Of a stretch of 9,616 nt of DNA, positions 5,989 through 9,616 are shown in pieces. Below the pieces are notes generated by a model. The model did no database searches, was not told the origin of the DNA, and saw only the letters and a program-made list of their open reading frames with translations. How positions within the stretch are numbered: the first letter of the stretch is position 1; each line of letters opens with the position of its first letter. The translations under genes were made by a program, and so were the position numbers. Origin of the DNA: Cryptoclostridium sp036644995 (lineage in GTDB: Bacteria; Bacillota; Dehalobacteriia; UBA7702); assembly GCA_036644995.1 (NCBI GenBank), contig JAVXOZ010000048.1:1-9616 (forward strand). Direction: 5' to 3'.

Positions 5989-6035
5989 TATAAAATAGCG
6001 TTTAATTAACAGGATAGAGGGTACAAATAACTGTA

Positions 6036-7037
6036 ATGAGTGAAATAATTAAAATAGAAAATTTGAATAAAACCTTTAAATCCAAACAAAATACCGTGGT
6101 GGCATTGGATGATATAAACATCGCCGTGGAAGCCGGGGAAATTTTTGGTATTATTGGTTTAAGCGGTGCAGGTAAAAGTACCTTGGTGCGGTGTATGAAT
6201 TTTTTGGAACGACCCACCCAAGGTAAAGTGATATTTGATGGCAATGATTTAAGTGCTTTAACTTCAAAACAATTATTAAAAGCACGGCAATCAATGAGCA
6301 TGATTTTTCAGCAATTTAATTTACTGATGCAAAAAACTACCATGCAAAATATCTGTTTCCCCATGAGCATAGCGGGAATATCCAAGGCGGATGCCAAAAA
6401 AAGGGCTGTTGAACTTTTGGAAATAGTGGGACTTACGGATAAAGCTAATGCTTATCCTGCCCAATTATCCGGTGGGCAAAAACAGCGTGTTGCCATTGCC
6501 CGTGCTTTGGCAACAAACCCCAAGGTTTTACTTTGTGATGAAGCCACCAGTGCTTTGGATCCCACCACTACCCGTTCGATTTTGGATTTATTGAAAAAAA
6601 TTAACCGAGAATTGGGAATTACCATTGTTATCATTACCCATGAAATGACGGTTATTGAAGAAATATGCCAGCGAGTTGCCATTATTGATGATAGTCATAT
6701 TGTGGAATTGGGTAAAGTTTCCGATGTGTTTTTAGAACCAAAAAGCGATATGGCAAAACAACTTATCTTCCCCGGAGCCAAAAAGGTGGAATCTTTTGTG
6801 GGTGGCAAAAGCTTGCGCTTAGTTTTTGACGGTGATAGTTTTACCGAGCCGGTAATTGGCAATATGGTTTTGGAATGCGGTGCTCCTGTGAATATCCTCT
6901 TTGCGGATATAGAAAAAATAGATGGCAAAACTTATGGGCAAATGCTAATAGAACTGCCTAAACAGGAACATCAGGTTAAAAGAATTTACGCATATTTGCG
7001 TGTTAATAAAATACATTTTGAGGAGGGAAATAAATAA
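6036..7037 (+). CDS. metN: Methionine ABC transporter, ATP-binding protein MetN
   Basis: This 333-residue ATPase energises methionine uptake through MetI. The ABC motifs are complete: Walker A GLSGAGKS (41-48), Q-loop QQFN (92-95), signature LSGGQKQR (144-151), Walker B VLLCDE (164-169), D-loop SALD (172-175) and switch His202 (ITHE). A C-terminal extension from about residue 258 (KSLRLVFDGDSF... to RVNKIHF) is the ACT-like NIL domain. In MetN proteins this domain binds intracellular methionine and shuts transport down (trans-inhibition), so feedback is probably built into the protein. The ATG at 6036 fits the family N-terminus. The nearest purine-rich site, AGAGGG (6016-6021), is about 14 nt away, an unusually long spacing that may mean weak initiation. 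The stop overlaps the metI start (TAATG). Identification is firm because of the NIL domain and the metI/metQ neighbours. Confidence 0.96.
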   Translation: MSEIIKIENLNKTFKSKQNTVVALDDINIAVEAGEIFGIIGLSGAGKSTLVRCMNFLERPTQGKVIFDGNDLSALTSKQLLKARQSMSMIFQQFNLLMQKTTMQNICFPMSIAGISKADAKKRAVELLEIVGLTDKANAYPAQLSGGQKQRVAIARALATNPKVLLCDEATSALDPTTTRSILDLLKKINRELGITIVIITHEMTVIEEICQRVAIIDDSHIVELGKVSDVFLEPKSDMAKQLIFPGAKKVESFVGGKSLRLVFDGDSFTEPVIGNMVLECGAPVNILFADIEKIDGKTYGQMLIELPKQEHQVKRIYAYLRVNKIHFEEGNK

Positions 7038-7699
7038 TGCTTGACCCTAATATGGTTCACCTGCTGCTTATAGGCATTTGGGAAACCTTATATATGACTT
7101 TATTTTCCACCATTCTTTCTTATGCCATAGGTTTGCCCCTTGGGCTTTTTTTGGTGGTTTCCGATAAAGATGGCATTCGCCCTATGCGGGGGCTTAATGC
7201 TGTTTTAGGAATTATAGTCAACTTTATGCGTTCGGTGCCTTTTATTATTTTGTTGGTGGCGGTTATTCCTTTTACTCGGTTTGTGGTGGGAACTTCCATT
7301 GGTTCCACTGCTACTGTTGTACCTTTGGTTATCGCTGCGGCACCATTTGTGGCTCGCATGGTGGAATCTTCCATTAAAGAAGTTGATTTTGGAGTTATTG
7401 AAGCCGCTCAATCCATGGGTGCCTCACCCATGCAAATAGTAATGAAAGTTTTATTGCCTGAAGCCAGACCATCTTTAATTGTGGGCAGCGCCATTGCTGT
7501 TACTACAATTTTGGGCTATACCGCCATGGCAGGTTTTGTGGGCGGCGGCGGTCTTGGTGCCATTGCCATTAATTATGGCTACTATCGTTATCAATCCGGT
7601 ATTATGCTAATCACTGTTCTTTTCTTGGTTATCATTGTTCAGTTGTTCCAAGAAGCAGGTATGAGAATAGCAAAAATCGGTGATAAAAGAATTAGTTAA
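7037..7699 (+). CDS. metI: Methionine ABC transporter, permease MetI
   Basis: This 220-residue inner-membrane permease would form a homodimeric channel that docks on MetN. It has about five hydrophobic segments (roughly 10-40, 55-80, 90-110, 148-170 and 185-208). The cytoplasmic EAA loop, EAAQSMGASPMQIVMKVLLPEA (from residue 122), is written here only as its key elements: E-A-A, G128 and the following P-E-A. It is the contact point for MetN. The segment AGFVGGGGLGAIAINYGYYRYQ is characteristic of MetI; its invariant parts are the four-glycine run and the Tyr-rich end. Its ATG overlaps the metN stop, and GAGGAGGG lies in the last metN codons, so translation is coupled. metQ follows after 32 nt. 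The length is normal for the family. Confidence 0.95.
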   Translation: MLDPNMVHLLLIGIWETLYMTLFSTILSYAIGLPLGLFLVVSDKDGIRPMRGLNAVLGIIVNFMRSVPFIILLVAVIPFTRFVVGTSIGSTATVVPLVIAAAPFVARMVESSIKEVDFGVIEAAQSMGASPMQIVMKVLLPEARPSLIVGSAIAVTTILGYTAMAGFVGGGGLGAIAINYGYYRYQSGIMLITVLFLVIIVQLFQEAGMRIAKIGDKRIS

Positions 7700-7731
7700 A
7701 CTTATTTAATTATTTAAAGGAGGAAAAAAAC

Positions 7732-8571
7732 ATGAAAAAGGTTATATCCCTGTTACTTATTACTCTCATGGCTGTATTTGCTTTTTCCGCTTGTGGAGAA
7801 AAAGATAAAGCCACCGATGAAGCCGCAACCAATGCAGATAATCCCGTTGTAAGAGTTGGTGCCAGCGTTACACCTCATGCCGAAATCCTAAGAGCAGCCT
7901 TGCCCCTTATGGAAAAAGCCGGTTACACTTTGGAAGTTATCGAATTTAATGATTACGTGCAACCTAATTTAAATGTTGAAAGTGGCGAATTGGATGCCAA
8001 CTATTTTCAGCATAAACCTTATTTAGATGAATTTAACGCCGAAAACGGTACTAAATTGGTTTCTGTTGCAGCTATTCATTATGAACCCTTTGGTATTTAC
8101 CCCGGTAAAACTGCAAAAATAGCAGATTTAAAAGAGGGTGCCACCATTGCTGTTCCCAATGATGGAACCAATGAAGCCCGTGCTCTCCTTGTTTTGCAAC
8201 AAGAAGGCTTAATTAAAATTAACGAAGGTGTTGGACTTTCTGCCACAGCTTTAGATATCAGTGAAAACCCCAAAAACTTGAAGATTCAAGAAATTGAAGC
8301 AGCACAGTTAGCTCGTTCCTTACAAGATGTTGATATGGCTGTTATCAATGGCAATTATGCTATTGAAGCCGGCTTAAGTGCCAAGAATGATTCCATTGCC
8401 ACTGAAGATTCCAATAGTGAAGCGGCAAAAACCTATGCCAATATCATTGCGGTTGAAGCCGGCCATGAAGATGACCCCGGCATTAAAGCTTTAATTAAAG
8501 CTTTAGAAAGTGATGATATCAGAGCTTTTATCGAAAAAACATTTGATGGAGCCGTAATTCCCAGTTTTTAA
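7732..8571 (+). CDS. metQ: Methionine-binding lipoprotein MetQ (NlpA family)
   Basis: This 279-residue substrate-binding lipoprotein would be tethered to the outer face of the membrane and deliver methionine to MetI/MetN. Residues 1-20 are a lipoprotein signal peptide (MKKVISLLLITLMAVFAFSA) with lipobox FSAC, giving lipidated Cys21, followed by a charged, flexible linker (GEKDKATDEAATNA). NlpA-family hallmarks are GASVTPHAEIL, EFNDYVQPN, the segment ANYFQHKPYLDEFN, YEPFGIYPGK, AVPNDGTNEARAL and a C-terminal MAVINGNYAIEAGL. The ligand could also be another amino acid or peptide, but linkage to a NIL-domain MetN makes methionine most likely. AAAGGAGG (7716-7723) precedes the ATG by 8 nt. It is the last gene of the operon and a strong terminator follows 31 nt after the stop. 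Confidence 0.95.
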   Translation: MKKVISLLLITLMAVFAFSACGEKDKATDEAATNADNPVVRVGASVTPHAEILRAALPLMEKAGYTLEVIEFNDYVQPNLNVESGELDANYFQHKPYLDEFNAENGTKLVSVAAIHYEPFGIYPGKTAKIADLKEGATIAVPNDGTNEARALLVLQQEGLIKINEGVGLSATALDISENPKNLKIQEIEAAQLARSLQDVDMAVINGNYAIEAGLSAKNDSIATEDSNSEAAKTYANIIAVEAGHEDDPGIKALIKALESDDIRAFIEKTFDGAVIPSF

Positions 8572-8602
8572 ATAAAAGTTATGCTTTGATTATAAAGCTC
8601 TC

Positions 8603-8635
8603 AAAAGCCCCGAACCTTTAGGTTCGGGGCTTTTT
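8603..8635 (+). terminator. Intrinsic terminator of metNIQ
   Basis: A perfect 14-bp stem, AAAAGCCCCGAACC (8603-8616) and GGTTCGGGGCTTTT (8621-8634), has a TTTA tetraloop and a run of five T (8631-8635). This is a textbook rho-independent terminator. The A-run on the left side could let it stop transcription from the other strand as well. Confidence 0.95.
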
Positions 8636-8737
8636 GCTATGTAAAATTAGGTTTAAAAACAACCACAATAACTTTTAAATAGTGGTTGTGGGTGAATTTT
8701 AGTTAATGGTTAAGGGCGGATTGAAGTGTATTTAAAA

Positions 8738-8765
8738 TTCATTGGTGGCTAACTACTGGTATAAT
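8738..8765 (+). promoter_or_regulatory. Orphan extended -10 promoter
   Basis: TGGTATAAT (8757-8765) is a perfect extended -10 element. A weak -35 (TTCATT, 8738-8743, 16-bp spacer) is the best available. The predicted start is near 8772. An inverted repeat CCCCA (8766-8770) / TGGGG (8776-8780) straddles that start and could be an operator or a 5' hairpin. No protein gene with a ribosome binding site follows. Confidence 0.5.
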
Positions 8766-8771
8766 CCCCAT

Positions 8772-8892
8772 ACAGTGGGGTAGTGGCAACGTAATTAATG
8801 GCACACTTAATGGTATGGCAGCATTGTTATAGGGGAGTTACGGCTGTTCTGTGCTGTGAGAATGTGAGTTTTAAAAGCCGATGCGGTTTTTT
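8772..8892 (+). ncRNA. Candidate small RNA, about 120 nt
   Basis: This stretch lies between the orphan extended -10 promoter and a terminator-like hairpin at 8873-8892. Inside it, GCAGCA (8818-8823) can pair with TGCTGT (8852-8857), and TTAATGG occurs twice (8795-8801 and 8807-8813), with a third copy upstream at 8703-8709. It lacks the recognisable cores of SRP RNA, tmRNA and RNase P RNA. An open frame starting at 8798 crosses it but has no ribosome binding site and runs through the terminator. The call rests on promoter plus terminator only, so it is tentative. Confidence 0.35.
8873..8892 (+). terminator. Terminator-like hairpin ending the candidate small RNA
   Basis: AAAAGCCG (8873-8880) pairs with CGGTTTTT (8884-8891), one pair being G-U, around an ATG triloop. 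A run of six T (8887-8892) forms the 3' side. It is a compact intrinsic-terminator shape, weaker than the metNIQ one because only four pairs involve G or C. Confidence 0.5.
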
Positions 8893-8994
8893 GGAAAGAT
8901 TTACAAATAATAACCTTGGTGAAGTAAATTCTTCCCGAAAATTAATAATTGCCCATTTACATAATATATATTGTGTTTTTTGAAAAAATAGGGG

Positions 8995-9043
8995 AAAAAT
9001 CTCGTTAACTTGTAATTGTATTATCTAAAATTGCGAGATTTTT
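8995..9043 (+). terminator. Hairpin with U-tract in gene-free region
   Basis: AAAAATCTCG (8995-9004) and CGAGATTTTT (9034-9043) form a perfect 10-bp stem ending in a T-run, enclosing a 29-nt AU-rich loop. The shape suits an intrinsic terminator except for the large loop. No gene ends just upstream, so what it terminates is unclear. It may insulate the downstream rRNA promoters. Confidence 0.45.
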
Positions 9044-9202
9044 GGCGCTTTATTTACTTTTTTGGCGGTTTATGTATTTTATTTGCAGATAAATGCCTGA
9101 AAAACACAAAAAAACAGAAATTAATTTTCTTTGATTTTTAGGGGTTAAGTATTCGTAAAACTACAATATTATATAAGAGTAAAATATTGGTTCGATTACC
9201 GT

Positions 9203-9233
9203 AAAAAAACCCCTGTATTTTGTAGGTTTTTTT
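9203..9233 (+). terminator. A-run/T-run hairpin just upstream of the rRNA promoters
   Basis: AAAAAAACC (9203-9211) pairs with GGTTTTTTT (9225-9233), with an alternative inner pairing of CCTGTA with TGTAGG. It lies 31 bp before the first rRNA -35 box and reads as a terminator on both strands. It could block read-through into the rRNA operon. Confidence 0.5.
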
Positions 9234-9264
9234 CATTTTTTCGGTAAAAACTTGAAAAATACCC

Positions 9265-9293
9265 TTGACATTAGTTTTTATACGTGGTAACAT
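9265..9293 (+). promoter_or_regulatory. rRNA operon promoter P1
   Basis: TTGACA (9265-9270) is a perfect -35. A 17-bp spacer and TAACAT (9288-9293) follow, with an A-rich tract just upstream that could serve as an UP element. The predicted start is near 9300, at the sequence GTTGTC (9301-9306), which recurs at the start of P2. Confidence 0.75.
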
Positions 9294-9367
9294 AGTCAAT
9301 GTTGTCGCTATTCCTTTTGGAGCTGCTGAGAAAGAAAAACTTTTTTCAAAACAGTGAAAAAAAAGTG

Positions 9368-9396
9368 TTGACAACGAGAACCTTATGAGGTATAAT
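9368..9396 (+). promoter_or_regulatory. rRNA operon promoter P2 (perfect consensus)
   Basis: TTGACA (9368-9373), a 17-bp spacer and TATAAT (9391-9396) match the sigma-A consensus at every position. An A8 tract (9358-9365 region) directly upstream looks like an UP element. The promoter is enclosed by a perfect 8-bp inverted repeat, TTGACAAC (9368-9375) and GTTGTCAA (9403-9410), the second arm covering the predicted start near 9403. Confidence 0.9.
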
Positions 9397-9467
9397 GAAA
9401 TGGTTGTCAAACATTTTTGCGGAAAACATTACTTCAAAAAAATGTAATGCAAATTCTAAAAAAAGCC

Positions 9468-9496
9468 TTGACAATGTAAGTATTTTAATGTATACT
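9468..9496 (+). promoter_or_regulatory. rRNA operon promoter P3
   Basis: TTGACA (9468-9473), a 17-bp spacer and TATACT (9491-9496), with A-tracts upstream (9436-9442 and 9458-9464). The predicted start near 9503 lies only a couple of bases before the boxA-like element. Transcripts from P3 would therefore carry boxA at their extreme 5' end. Confidence 0.85.
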
Positions 9497-9616
9497 TCAA
9501 AAGCTGGTCTTTGGGAACTGAACAGTAGAGCTTGTGAGTGTCACATCGTTTGAAAGAACGGTGGTGGACACAGGGTCTAAGTTAATGCAGTAAGTCATTA
9601 ATTAAGATTTAAGAAG
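9497..9616 (+). promoter_or_regulatory. rRNA operon leader with boxA and processing-type hairpin
   Basis: TGGTCTTTGGGAACTGAACA (9505-9524) resembles the Firmicute rRNA leader motif TGCTCTTTGAAAACTGAACA, whose first part is the boxA site for NusB/S10 antitermination. It is followed by a hairpin with GTGTC (9538-9542) pairing GACAC (9567-9571) and an inner CGTT/AACG stem. This is a leader of the kind processed from pre-16S RNA. The mature 16S start (AGAGTTTGATC) is not in the window, so the rRNA gene itself is inferred to begin just beyond base 9616. A tRNA-first operon is the alternative. Confidence 0.75.

Larger units (their letters stand above)
8893..9264. other. Gene-free AT-rich stretch before the rRNA promoters
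   Basis: I see no protein gene here: open frames are short, lack ribosome binding sites and resemble no known family. The stretch contains the two hairpins annotated separately. It also has a 7-bp inverted repeat, CAATATT (9164-9170) and AATATTG (9183-9189), with a 12-bp spacer, and A/T-tracts such as 9246-9260 that may act as an UP element for the first rRNA promoter. Confidence 0.6.

Noticed and set aside
8659..8689. Inverted repeat ACAACCAC / GTGGTTGT after the metNIQ terminator
   Set aside because: The 8-bp stem has a 15-nt loop and no U-tract, and no adjacent gene gives it a role. It was not strong enough to call as a terminator or operator.
8798..8983. Plus-strand open frame of 61 codons beginning MAHLMVW
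   Set aside because: There is no ribosome binding site before the ATG, the composition is unlike a protein (scattered Cys, His and Arg), and a terminator-like hairpin lies inside it.
9138..9410. Minus-strand open frame of 90 codons
   Set aside because: It overlaps rRNA promoters P1 and P2 and a terminator hairpin. Its residues come from A/T-tracts (Phe, Lys, Ser), so it is a chance frame.
9427..9449. Inverted repeat CATTAC / GTAATG between rRNA promoters P2 and P3
   Set aside because: Six-bp arms with an 11-nt A-rich spacer are easily expected by chance in AT-rich DNA; the A-tract is better explained as an UP element for P3.
1..9616. CRISPR array, prophage, transposon or toxin-antitoxin/defence system
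   Set aside because: No regularly spaced repeats, integrase or transposase motifs, or recognisable defence domains were found; the genes are metabolic, transport and rRNA related.

Overview
The window looks like chromosomal DNA from a low-GC, strictly anaerobic Firmicute, most likely Clostridia (a Peptococcaceae-like lineage is a guess). The basis is strong AGGAGG-type ribosome binding sites, AT-rich spacers with sigma-A promoters, a TTG start, a ferredoxin-dependent 2-oxoacid oxidoreductase, a Gram-positive-style MetQ lipoprotein, and tandem rRNA promoters followed by a boxA element. I recognise no phage, transposase, CRISPR or classical defence genes.

Left part (1-2225). Two minus-strand genes form a short operon: a cupin_5/DUF985 protein (553-945), then a membrane-anchored, TPR-like protein that runs off the left edge (1-530). 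Divergent from them, a DUF975 membrane protein (1114-1794) has a near-consensus promoter. It is followed by a very stable 21-bp inverted repeat (1862-1908). Beyond that is a small minus-strand membrane-protein gene (1935-2225) that appears broken by one in-frame TGA.

Centre (2325-5880). One operon reads from an extended -10 promoter. It encodes a P-loop NTPase with a TTG start (2394-3056), then the alpha, beta, gamma and 4Fe-4S delta subunits of a four-subunit 2-oxoacid:ferredoxin oxidoreductase (3079-5780, VorB-like alpha). It ends in two hairpins. The enzyme would decarboxylate a 2-oxoacid with TPP and CoA, making an acyl-CoA and reduced ferredoxin. The P-loop protein is tightly co-transcribed but has no obvious place in the reaction, so it is the most interesting protein-level question here.

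Right-centre (5905-8635). metN-metI-metQ encode a complete methionine ABC importer, with a clear sigma-A promoter, no recognisable SAM or T-box riboswitch, and a textbook terminator.

Right end (8640-9616). I see no convincing protein gene here. The stretch holds an isolated extended -10 promoter followed about 120 nt later by a terminator-like hairpin (a candidate small RNA), two more terminator-like hairpins, and three tandem near-consensus promoters about 100 bp apart. These lead into a boxA-containing leader, which is the start of an rRNA operon whose 16S gene should begin just outside the window.
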